The position numbers and the translations under genes were made by a program. A stretch of 64,000 nt of DNA, taken from NCBI RefSeq assembly GCF_030412965.1, contig NZ_JAUHJQ010000012.1:15785-79784 (forward strand). Reading direction: 5' to 3'. Below the pieces are notes generated by a model. It ran no database searches. It saw only the letters and a list, made by a program, of their open reading frames with translations, and was not told the origin of the DNA. Source of the stretch: Nocardioides oceani. GTDB taxonomy: Bacteria > Actinomycetota > Actinomycetes > Propionibacteriales > Nocardioidaceae. Numbering within the stretch: position 1 is the stretch's first letter; every line of letters starts with the position of its first letter. Positions 57,634 through 64,000 of this stretch are shown here, piece by piece.

Positions 57634-58251
57634 TCAGGGACCGGGCGTGGCCGTCACCGGGGCCTGGAGCAGCCCGCCGACGGCGTCGCACAGGAACGTG
57701 CCGGCCTCCGCCCACCGCGCCGGCTCGCCCGAGGCCTGCGCGCGCTCCTCGATCTCCGCGCAGGCGGAGCCGACGAGGTGCACGGTCAGCCGGGTGCGGC
57801 CCTCGACGACGGCGGGGTCGAGGTGCGCGAGGCGCCGCGCGGCGGAGGCCACGATCGCCGTCGCCGTCGGGAACTCGCGTGACCGCTCGCGCACCAGCTC
57901 CGCGGTCGCCGGGTCGGTCATGGCCTGGCGGAGGAACCGCGCACGCCACGACGGCGTGGGCAGCGCGGCGAAGGTCTCGGTGACGGGGATGACCAGGGCC
58001 CGGAGGTCGCCGAGCAGCGAGTCGGACTCCTCGAACATGCGCCGCTGGGCGGGCTCGACCGCTGCGTGGTGCCGGTCGAGCAGCGCCTCCATGAGCCCGG
58101 ACCGCCCGCCGAAGTAGTAGCGGACCGCGGAGTGGTTGCTGTTGCCCGCGGCGTCCGCGACCTGGCGGTCCGAGACCGTGGCGATGCCCCGCTCGGCGAA
58201 GAGCCGCTCGGCGGCATCGAGGAGCGGCAGCCGGACGTCCGGACGCGGCAT
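57634..58251 (-). CDS. TetR family transcriptional regulator
   Basis: A 205-residue regulator. The helix-turn-helix covers about residues 24-52 (ATVSDRQVADAAGNSNHSAVRYYFGGRSGLM), with helices after residue 60 that are not diagnostic. A GAGGGAG site precedes the ATG. It is divergent from the large YhgE-like membrane protein with a 143-base spacer that is AT-rich for this genome (CGTTTTAAGTCATG at 58299-58312), so it most likely represses that gene. It could resemble regulators of drug exporters. Confidence 0.9.
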   Translation of the reverse strand: MPRPDVRLPLLDAAERLFAERGIATVSDRQVADAAGNSNHSAVRYYFGGRSGLMEALLDRHHAAVEPAQRRMFEESDSLLGDLRALVIPVTETFAALPTPSWRARFLRQAMTDPATAELVRERSREFPTATAIVASAARRLAHLDPAVVEGRTRLTVHLVGSACAEIEERAQASGEPARWAEAGTFLCDAVGGLLQAPVTATPGP

Positions 58252-58320
58252 GACTCCCTCTCGTCGACGGCCGGTGAGCAGGTCCGACCCTACCGTTTCG
58301 TCGTTTTAAGTCATGCGGCG

Positions 58321-58326
58321 TACTAT
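58321..58326 (+). promoter_or_regulatory. Candidate -10 box for the YhgE-like gene
   Basis: TACTAT lies 69 bases before the TTG at 58395. The GTG at 58329 is only 2 bases downstream of it, too near to be in the transcript, which supports the later start. Confidence 0.45.
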
Positions 58327-58394
58327 CGGTGCGGCGCACGCCTCCACCCCAGGAGCGGGCGGCGCCGCACGGCTCGACCCGAGGAGACCAGGAC

Positions 58395-60584
58395 TTGTCC
58401 ACGACGAACCACCTCAGCAGCGCGTCCGGGCCGGGTCGGCCGGAGCCCTCCGGCACGGCGTACCCGCCGCCCCCGCCGGAGACGCCCGCCGAGCGCAAGG
58501 GCCGGATGATCGCGCTGTTCGTGATGCCGTTCCTGATCGTCACGATGATGTACGCGACGTACATGGGCACCATGCACGACCCGCAGCCCAGCGACCTGCC
58601 GGTCGCCGTGGTGGGGGAGGGCGCCACGGCCGAGCGGTTCGCCGAGGAGCTCGAGGCCGGTTCCGACGGCGCCCTGGACGTACGCCGCGTGGACGACGTG
58701 GCCGAGGCCGAGGAGCTGGTCCGCGAGCAGGAGGTCGCCGGCGCGATCACGGTCCCGGCCGAGGGTCGCGGCGCGACCGTCTCCCGGGCGATGGCCGCCG
58801 GCGCCTCCCAGGCGACGCTGGTCGACCGGGCCCTCGGCGCCGCGGCCGTCACGCAGTCCTGGCAGGTCGAGACCGTCGACCTCGTGCCGCTGCCCGAGGG
58901 TGACGGCTCGGGGACCATGGTGCTGTTCGCCGCGATGGGGATGATGCTGGCCGGCTACGTGCCGCTGAGCGCCATGCTCCTCGGTACGCCGAACCTGCTC
59001 CGCGTGCGCCGGTTCCTCCCGATCGCGGTCGGTTGGGGCGCACTGACCAGCTCGCTGGTCTGGCTGGTCCTCGGGCCGCTCGTCGGCGCCGTGGACGGGC
59101 ACTACCCGCTGTTCCTGGGCGTCGGCACGCTCGCGGTGACGGCGGTCGCGACGGCCCAGCTGCTCTTCACCAAGGTGCTGGGTCCGTTCGCGGTGCTCCT
59201 CGGCATGCTGCTGTGGGTCGTCCTCGGGGTGCCGGCGTCCAACCTGGCCCTGTCGGTCCACGCGATGCCCGGGTTCCTCCAGTGGCTGCACGGCGTGCTG
59301 CCCCTGCCCGCCGCCGGCGAGGCGCTCCGGTCGGCGGTCTACCTCGACGGCGCCGGCTTCTGGCGGCACCTCGGCGTCCTGGCCGCCTGGCTGGTCGCCG
59401 CCCTCGGCCTCGCCGTGCTCAAGGAGCGCCGCTCGGGCGAGCTCATCGTCGGCGGGCCGCTCTACACCGACCCCGGCGCCCCGCTGCCGGCGCTCTCGGG
59501 CGGGCCGGTGGCGCCGTACCGTCGCAGGGTCGTCGCGGTGGCGCTGTTCCCGCTGAGCATCGTGGTCACCGTCGTGACGCTGATGAGCCTCTCGATGCAC
59601 CAGCCCGACGTCCACGACATGCCGGTCGCGGTGGTCGGCCCGGCCGGGGCCGCGGACCGCGTGGTCGACCAGCTCGAGCCCGGGCTGGGGGAGTACCTGG
59701 ACCTCCGCGTGGTCGGCTCGGAGGACGAGGCGGCCGACCTCGTCCGCAGCCGGGACGTCGTGGCGGCGTACGTCGTGCCGACCGTCGAGGGCGCGAGCCC
59801 GACCCTGGTCACGGCCGGCGGCGCCGGCGCGAGCCAGCAGTCGGCGGTGACGCAGATGTTCGCCGCGGTGGCGGCCGAGGGCGGGACCGACCTGGCCACC
59901 CAGGACATCGCGCCGCTCACCGGCGACGACACCGGCGGCAGCAACAGCATGTACGTCGGGATGGGCTGGATCATGGCCGGCTTCCTGTTCTTCGCGGTCA
60001 TGCGCGGCGGCGCCCCCGACCTGACCCGGACGCGGCAGCTGCTCCCGCTGGTCGCCGGCTGGTCGCTCGGCATCTCGGTGTGGTTGTGGTTCCTCTACGA
60101 CGTGCTCATCGGTGCGGTCAACGGGCACGCGCTCGAGCTCATCGGCTACGGCACGCTGACGGTGTTCGCGGTGGCCTGGGCGAGCGCGACGCTCATCCGC
60201 GTCGGCGGCCTGGGGGCGCTGGTCCCCGTGATGGTCGTCGTGATGCTGGCCGGCGTGCCGGCCTCCGGCGGCGGGCTGTCGCTCTACATGGTCCCGGACG
60301 CCTTCCGGCCGCTCGCCGACGTGCTGCCGCTGCCCGCCGCGGTCGACCTGGCCCGGTCGGTCACCTACTTCGACGGGACGGGCGTCGGCGGGAACCTGCT
60401 GGTCATCGCCGTCTGGGGCGTGGTCGGGCTGCTGCTGAACCTGCTGCTCGTCGACCGCTGGCTCAACCGCCCGGGCGCACGCCCGCACGCGCCGATGGGT
60501 CCGCGCCACCGGCCCGAGCGCGCGGGGAAGGGCGGCTCGGGCGGCGCGGCGCTGGCGGGGGCCGCCGCCGGCCCGGTCGGCTGA
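58395..60584 (+). CDS. Duplicated YhgE/Pip-like (ABC-2-type) membrane protein
   Basis: A 729-residue protein made of two similar halves (about 35-365 and 380-690). Each half has a membrane helix, an outer domain beginning PVAVVGEGA or PVAVVGPAG, then about five helices with a VVLGVPASN / VMLAGVPASGG loop and a PLPAAGEALRSAVYLDGAGF / PLPAAVDLARSVTYFDGTGV end. Single halves resemble YhgE/Pip or ABC-2 permeases. No ATPase is next to it. The start is TTG 58395 with GGAG upstream, or GTG 58329. Divergent TetR suggests an inducible exporter or cell-envelope factor. Substrate unknown. Confidence 0.8.
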   Translation: MSTTNHLSSASGPGRPEPSGTAYPPPPPETPAERKGRMIALFVMPFLIVTMMYATYMGTMHDPQPSDLPVAVVGEGATAERFAEELEAGSDGALDVRRVDDVAEAEELVREQEVAGAITVPAEGRGATVSRAMAAGASQATLVDRALGAAAVTQSWQVETVDLVPLPEGDGSGTMVLFAAMGMMLAGYVPLSAMLLGTPNLLRVRRFLPIAVGWGALTSSLVWLVLGPLVGAVDGHYPLFLGVGTLAVTAVATAQLLFTKVLGPFAVLLGMLLWVVLGVPASNLALSVHAMPGFLQWLHGVLPLPAAGEALRSAVYLDGAGFWRHLGVLAAWLVAALGLAVLKERRSGELIVGGPLYTDPGAPLPALSGGPVAPYRRRVVAVALFPLSIVVTVVTLMSLSMHQPDVHDMPVAVVGPAGAADRVVDQLEPGLGEYLDLRVVGSEDEAADLVRSRDVVAAYVVPTVEGASPTLVTAGGAGASQQSAVTQMFAAVAAEGGTDLATQDIAPLTGDDTGGSNSMYVGMGWIMAGFLFFAVMRGGAPDLTRTRQLLPLVAGWSLGISVWLWFLYDVLIGAVNGHALELIGYGTLTVFAVAWASATLIRVGGLGALVPVMVVVMLAGVPASGGGLSLYMVPDAFRPLADVLPLPAAVDLARSVTYFDGTGVGGNLLVIAVWGVVGLLLNLLLVDRWLNRPGARPHAPMGPRHRPERAGKGGSGGAALAGAAAGPVG

Positions 60585-60604
60585 GCACCCCGACCCCGAG
60601 CCCG

Positions 60605-61351
60605 ATGACCACGATCGGCCACCGGCCCGTCCGGCCGCCCGCACCGCGGGTGGCCGGACGGGCCGTCGGCGAGCTCGTGCTGGTCTCGGCGCTGTTCGGG
60701 GTCTACAAGCTGGGCCGGGCGCTGGTCAGCGGGGAGGAGGCGCTCGCCTTCCGCCACGCGCGGTGGATACACCGGGCCGAGGACCTGCTCGGGTTCCCGT
60801 CCGAGGCGGCGCTCCAGGCCGCGGTCCACGCGCTCCCGGTAGGCGAGACGATCCTCCGGGCGGCCAACGTCTACTACACGAGCGTGCACTTCCCGCTCAT
60901 GGCCGCCTTCCTGGTCTGGGGCTTCCTCCGGCGACCCCTGGGGGAGTACCGCTGGGCCCGCAACCTGGTCATCCTCCAGACCGGTGCCGCGCTCGTGGTC
61001 CACGTCGTGTTCCCGCTGGCGCCGCCGCGGATGTTCCCGGCGTGGGGCTTCGTCGACACGATGACGAGCTACGGCCCCTCGCCGTACGACGGGGCGAGCG
61101 GCGCGCTGGCCAACCAGCTGGCCGCCATGCCCAGCCTCCACGTCGGCTGGGCGGTCCTCATCGCGTACGTCGTCGTGCGCACCGGTCCGCGCGCGCTGGG
61201 CGCGCTGGCGGTCGGCCACGCGGTGCTCACGACCGCGATCGTCGTCGTCACGGCCAACCACTGGTGGCTCGACGCGGTCGCGGGTGTGCTCCTGCTCGTG
61301 GCCGCCGACGCGGTCCTGCGGGCCGCGCGGGCGCACCGGCGCCGCGGGTGA
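60605..61351 (+). CDS. PAP2-superfamily membrane phosphatase (IPC-synthase-like)
   Basis: A 248-residue protein with about six helices. The phosphatase motifs are partly those of the inositol-phosphorylceramide-synthase/AUR1-like group: AMPSLHVGWA and ANHWWLDAVAG, giving the two catalytic histidines and an aspartate. It should remove or exchange a phosphate head-group on a membrane lipid. ATG 60605 follows the exporter stop by 20 bases, and its TGA overlaps the next gene as GTGA, so the three genes may be one transcript. Confidence 0.85.
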   Translation: MTTIGHRPVRPPAPRVAGRAVGELVLVSALFGVYKLGRALVSGEEALAFRHARWIHRAEDLLGFPSEAALQAAVHALPVGETILRAANVYYTSVHFPLMAAFLVWGFLRRPLGEYRWARNLVILQTGAALVVHVVFPLAPPRMFPAWGFVDTMTSYGPSPYDGASGALANQLAAMPSLHVGWAVLIAYVVVRTGPRALGALAVGHAVLTTAIVVVTANHWWLDAVAGVLLLVAADAVLRAARAHRRRG

Positions 61352-61938
61352 GCGCCGCCTGGTGGGACGTGGTCGTGGGCGGCGGGTTCGCCTTCGCGGA
61401 GTCGATGCTCGGCGTCGGCGTCGTCCTGCCCGGCGAGGTCGTCGTGACGGGCATCGCCAGCACGGTCGCGGACGAGCGCCGCCTGGCGCTGCTGGTGACG
61501 GTGACGGTCGGCGCGAGCCTCGGCGACCACGTCAACTACTGGCTCGGCCGGCTGCTCGGCCCCCGGCTCACCCGCTCGCGGCTGGTGGACCGGATCGGAC
61601 GACGGCACTGGGACCGGGCCACCGACCTGGTCCGCCGCCACGGGGCGGGGGCCGTCGTCGTGAGCCGCCTGCTGCCGGTGGTCCGCACGCTGATGGCGGC
61701 CGTCGCCGGGGTGGCGGGCATGCCGTACCGCCGGTTCGCGCTCGCCTCGCTGGTCGGCTGTGCGTCGTGGGCGTCGTTGTGGGTCGGCGCCGGCCGGGCC
61801 GTGCACCGGCTGGCCGGGCACCCGGCCCTGCTCGTCGCGCTGGCCGTGGTGCTCGGCGTCGCGGTGCTCCTCGTCCGCGGCTGGAGACACCGCGCCCGCC
61901 GCGCGGGCGTCCCCGGGCGTGCCCCGCGGCGGACCTAG
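61348..61938 (+). CDS. DedA family membrane protein
   Basis: A 196-residue DedA/SNARE-associated membrane protein. The core GDHVNYWLGRLLGPRL and FVSRLLPVVRT-like segment (SRLLPVVRTLMAAVAGVAGMPYRRF) are typical; the arginine in the latter is functionally important in DedA proteins. These flippase-like proteins recycle undecaprenyl phosphate or phospholipids. GTG 61348 overlaps the PAP2 stop (GTGA). PAP2 plus DedA together suggests lipid-carrier recycling. Its stop overlaps by 4 bases the end of the convergent gene. Confidence 0.88.
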   Translation: MSAAWWDVVVGGGFAFAESMLGVGVVLPGEVVVTGIASTVADERRLALLVTVTVGASLGDHVNYWLGRLLGPRLTRSRLVDRIGRRHWDRATDLVRRHGAGAVVVSRLLPVVRTLMAAVAGVAGMPYRRFALASLVGCASWASLWVGAGRAVHRLAGHPALLVALAVVLGVAVLLVRGWRHRARRAGVPGRAPRRT

Positions 61939-62495
61939 CCGGCGACGACCCAACGGCTGTACCTCCGCTTGCCCGGCGCGTGGTCGACGGGCGTGCCCGG
62001 GTAGTCGTTGCTGGTCACGAGGTTGACCCGCACGCGCGCCGGCTTCCCGAGGCAGGACCGCGGCACGACGACCTTCATCCGGCTCTTCTTCCGATCCCAG
62101 TCGTTGCGACCCTTGCACAGCGCGTCCCCGAGGACGCCGGTCCAGCCGTCGGCCCGGTAGAGGTGCCAGGAGCCGCCCTCGCCGATGCCCGTGCCCAGGG
62201 TGTACTCCGGACCGGCGGCGTCGGCGTCGGTGTCGATGATGAAGGCCTGGACGTCGCTGAGCCGGCTGTCCTCGGCGTGGAAGGCGATCATGCGCAGCGC
62301 GCGGGGGGCGTGCTTGATGCGCAGCTTCGTCACGTCGCCCGTCCCGTGGGCGTGGCCGGCGGTGTCGCCGACGGGGTCCTCGGCGACGCGGACGGCCGCG
62401 CCGGCGGGTGAGCCGAGGGACAGGACGAGCAGGCCGGCGGTGAGGCCTGCCCCGAGCGGCGCAGCGGCGGCCCGGGCAGCACGAAGGGTGGTCAT
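61935..62495 (-). CDS. Secreted hypothetical protein
   Basis: A 186-residue exported protein. A signal peptide covers about residues 1-34 (ends SPAGAA). The mature part is beta-rich with D-x-G/D motifs (DPVGDTAGHAHGTGD, IIDTDADAAGPEY) that may bind calcium, and two cysteines (DALCKGR, PRSCLGK) that could form a disulfide. I do not recognise a family. The frame is open to 63743 as a shadow of the helicase gene. It is divergent from the helicase across a 141-base spacer. Confidence 0.7.
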   Translation of the reverse strand: MTTLRAARAAAAPLGAGLTAGLLVLSLGSPAGAAVRVAEDPVGDTAGHAHGTGDVTKLRIKHAPRALRMIAFHAEDSRLSDVQAFIIDTDADAAGPEYTLGTGIGEGGSWHLYRADGWTGVLGDALCKGRNDWDRKKSRMKVVVPRSCLGKPARVRVNLVTSNDYPGTPVDHAPGKRRYSRWVVAG

Positions 62496-62515
62496 GCCCG
62501 GGTAGACGCAGGTAC

Positions 62516-62535
62516 GGGGAGAAAGGTTGCTCCCC
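62516..62535. promoter_or_regulatory. Weak inverted repeat in helicase upstream region
   Basis: GGGGAG and CTCCCC with an eight-base loop. It lies within the divergent spacer; role unknown. Confidence 0.3.
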
Positions 62536-62548
62536 CGGACACACGAAC

Positions 62549-62569
62549 GGCGAGGGGAGACCCCTCGCC
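62549..62569. promoter_or_regulatory. Perfect 9-bp inverted repeat before the helicase gene
   Basis: GGCGAGGGG and CCCCTCGCC flank AGA. It lies 11 bases upstream of the candidate -10 (TATAGC, 62580-62585), over the -35 region, so it may be an operator. Confidence 0.45.
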
Positions 62570-62591
62570 ATGTCCAAGGTATAGCGCAGCA

Positions 62592-62613
62592 GGGGGCTTG
62601 CGGCAAGGCCCCC
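62592..62613. promoter_or_regulatory. Rifamycin-associated-element-like inverted repeat
   Basis: GGGGGCTTGC followed by GGCAAGGCCCCC forms an imperfect inverted repeat that fits the rifamycin-associated element (RAE) as I remember it: GGGGCTTGC ... CAAG.CCC. It lies 23 bases before the helicase GTG and just after a candidate -10 at 62580. RAEs precede rifamycin-resistance genes in actinobacteria, including helR. Confidence 0.75.
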
Positions 62614-62636
62614 GGCCGGCCCCAGAATCGCCCGCC

Positions 62637-64000
62637 GTGACGGAGAGTGCAGGGGTCTTCGACCTCGACGAACGGCTGGTGGCGAAGGCCGACCCGGCGC
62701 TGGTGGCGGCCGACGAGGCGCACTTCGCCGCGATCGCGCGGACCCTCGAGGAGGCCCTGGCCGACCTGGCCGACCGGCTCGACGTCGTACGCCGGGAGGG
62801 CGGCCGGCACGGGCAGGCGGCCCTCGACCGGGACCAGGAGGTGCACCGGCTGACCGCCCGGATCCGCACCCTGCGGCGGTTCGGGCTGGACCTGTGCCTG
62901 GGCCGGATGGTGCCGGTCGACGGGGACCCGGTCTACGTGGGGCGGCTGGGGCTGACCGATCGCGGTGGCCGGCGGCTGCTGGTCGACTGGCGTTCCCCGG
63001 CGGCCGAGCCGTTCTTCGGTGCCACCCACGCGGACCCGAGGGGGCTGGCGAGCCGGCGGCGCTACCGGTGGACGCTCGGCCGGATCACCGACTACTGGGA
63101 CGAGGTCTTCACCGCGGACGGGCTCGTGGGTCACGCGGCGCTGGACGACCAGTCCGCGTTCATCGCCAGCCTCGGCGGCAGCCGCGGCGACCGGATGCGC
63201 GACGTGCTCGCCACCATCCAGGCCGACCAGGACGCGATCGTCCGCGCCGGGTCGCGCGGCACGCTCGTGGTCGACGGCGGCCCCGGGACCGGCAAGACGG
63301 TCGTCGCGCTGCACCGCACGGCATACCTCCTCCACGCCGACCCGCGGCTCGGGCACCGCCGTGGCGGCGTGCTCTTCGTGGGACCGCACCAGCCCTACCT
63401 GTCCTACGTCGCCGACGTGCTCCCGAGCCTCGGCGAGGAGGGCGTGGTGACCTGCACGCTGCGCGACCTCGTGCCGGAGGGCGCCGGGGCGGGGGAGGAG
63501 ACCGATCCCGAGGTCGCCCGGCTCAAGGCGACGGCCGCGATGGTCGACGCGATCGAGCCGGCCGTCGCGCTCTACGAGGAGCCCCCGACCGAGGGGATGG
63601 TCGTCGAGACGCCCTGGTCCGACGTGTGGCTCAGCGCCGAGGAGTGGGCGGAGGCGTTCACCTCGCCGGACCCCGGCACACCGCACAACGAGGCCCGCGA
63701 CCAGGTGTGGGAGGAGCTGCTGAGGATCCTGGTCGACAAGCACGACCTCGACGAGGACCCGGAGGACGCGGAGGACGCGGAGGACCCCGAGGCCGCCCCG
63801 GAGGTCACCCCCGCGCTGGTCCGCCGCGCGCTGGGGCGCAACGGCGACCTGCGCGGCGCCTTCGACCGGGCCTGGCCGCTGGTCGAGGCCGAGGACCTGG
63901 TCGGGGACCTGTGGTCGGTGCCGGCCTACCTGCGCCGGTGCGCGCCGTGGCTGGAGCCCGAGCAGGTCCGGCTGCTGCAGCGCGCCGAGCCGCAGGCGTG
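62637..64000 (+). CDS. helR: HelD/HelR-type superfamily 1 ATPase, truncated by window end
   Basis: The first 454 residues of a longer protein, likely about 700. The N-terminus has a long charged helical region (about 20-85: HFAAIARTLEEALADLADRLDVVRREGGRHG), typical of the coiled-coil that HelD/HelR proteins push into RNA polymerase. The WRSPAAEPFFGATHADPRGL region (about 120-140) and Walker A GGPGTGKT (214-221) follow. HelR-type proteins remove stalled or rifamycin-bound RNA polymerase from DNA and protect against rifamycins. GTG 62637 is the first in-frame start after the RAE-like repeat. An acidic stretch (DEDPEDAEDAEDPE, about 372-385) is an added feature. Runs beyond 64000. Confidence 0.88.
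   Translation, partial: MTESAGVFDLDERLVAKADPALVAADEAHFAAIARTLEEALADLADRLDVVRREGGRHGQAALDRDQEVHRLTARIRTLRRFGLDLCLGRMVPVDGDPVYVGRLGLTDRGGRRLLVDWRSPAAEPFFGATHADPRGLASRRRYRWTLGRITDYWDEVFTADGLVGHAALDDQSAFIASLGGSRGDRMRDVLATIQADQDAIVRAGSRGTLVVDGGPGTGKTVVALHRTAYLLHADPRLGHRRGGVLFVGPHQPYLSYVADVLPSLGEEGVVTCTLRDLVPEGAGAGEETDPEVARLKATAAMVDAIEPAVALYEEPPTEGMVVETPWSDVWLSAEEWAEAFTSPDPGTPHNEARDQVWEELLRILVDKHDLDEDPEDAEDAEDPEAAPEVTPALVRRALGRNGDLRGAFDRAWPLVEAEDLVGDLWSVPAYLRRCAPWLEPEQVRLLQRAEPQA

Noticed and set aside
58323..60644. 773-codon minus-strand open frame
   Set aside because: Low-complexity, His/Gln/Arg-rich shadow of the duplicated membrane protein.

Overview
The window is about 72-75% G+C by eye, packs genes tightly with many 1-14 base overlaps, uses GTG almost as often as ATG as a start, and often has a TANNNT box 6-7 bases before the start codon, as in leaderless transcripts. 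With an mce transport operon, kstR, a FadE34-like acyl-CoA dehydrogenase, an ATP-dependent LigB-type ligase and wax-ester/DGAT genes, it points to a chromosomal segment of an actinobacterium of the Nocardioides type. I see no rRNA, tRNA, CRISPR, insertion sequence or phage gene. No gene-free stretch exceeds 300 bases; the longest gaps are 43427-43644 and 42633-42823.

Layout. 1-20.3 kb is mixed housekeeping and accessory: TetR regulator, ligB operon, divergent secreted M36 metalloprotease, enoyl-CoA hydratase, AlkA-like glycosylase, class A beta-lactamase lipoprotein, acyl-CoA carboxyltransferase, DUF222/HNH protein, SCP2-like protein, cardiolipin-synthase-like PLD protein, uvrB-MFS pair, TetR and two small conserved genes. 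20.3-27.7 kb is a five-gene operon encoding a SpoIIE-type phosphatase, a cellulose-synthase-like glycosyltransferase, a STAS protein, an RsbW-like kinase and a secreted GH26 domain fused to an OpgC acyltransferase, with a divergent OmpR-type response regulator. This looks like an exopolysaccharide machine controlled by partner switching. 27.7-29.0 kb holds an ion channel and a DUF1707 protein.

29.1-53.6 kb is the heart of the window: a lipid/steroid uptake and catabolism region. It has yrbE-AB and mceA-F with two Mce-associated proteins, then a ferredoxin reductase, a three-cysteine ferredoxin, two SDR dehydrogenases, a flavin/F420-type protein, kstR, a GT4/methyltransferase/alpha-alpha toroid/methyltransferase cassette of unknown product, a FadE34-like fused dehydrogenase, a CDP-glycerol-transferase-like protein, a lipase and a wax-ester synthase/DGAT. 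Six copies of a KstR-type operator (TnnAACnnGTTnnA, here with core AACACGTT or AACGTGTT) lie before the enoyl-CoA hydratase, the mce operon, the reductase, kstR/GT4, the FadE34-like gene and the lipase/DGAT pair. This ties genes across 45 kb into one predicted regulon.

53.6-64 kb holds a LigD-like PE-polymerase protein without ligase domain, a small acidic protein, an epimerase, a lone MraY, a TetR with a divergent double YhgE-like membrane protein, PAP2 and DedA membrane proteins, a secreted protein, and the start of a HelD/HelR-type helicase behind an inverted repeat that resembles the rifamycin-associated element. The helicase runs off the right edge.
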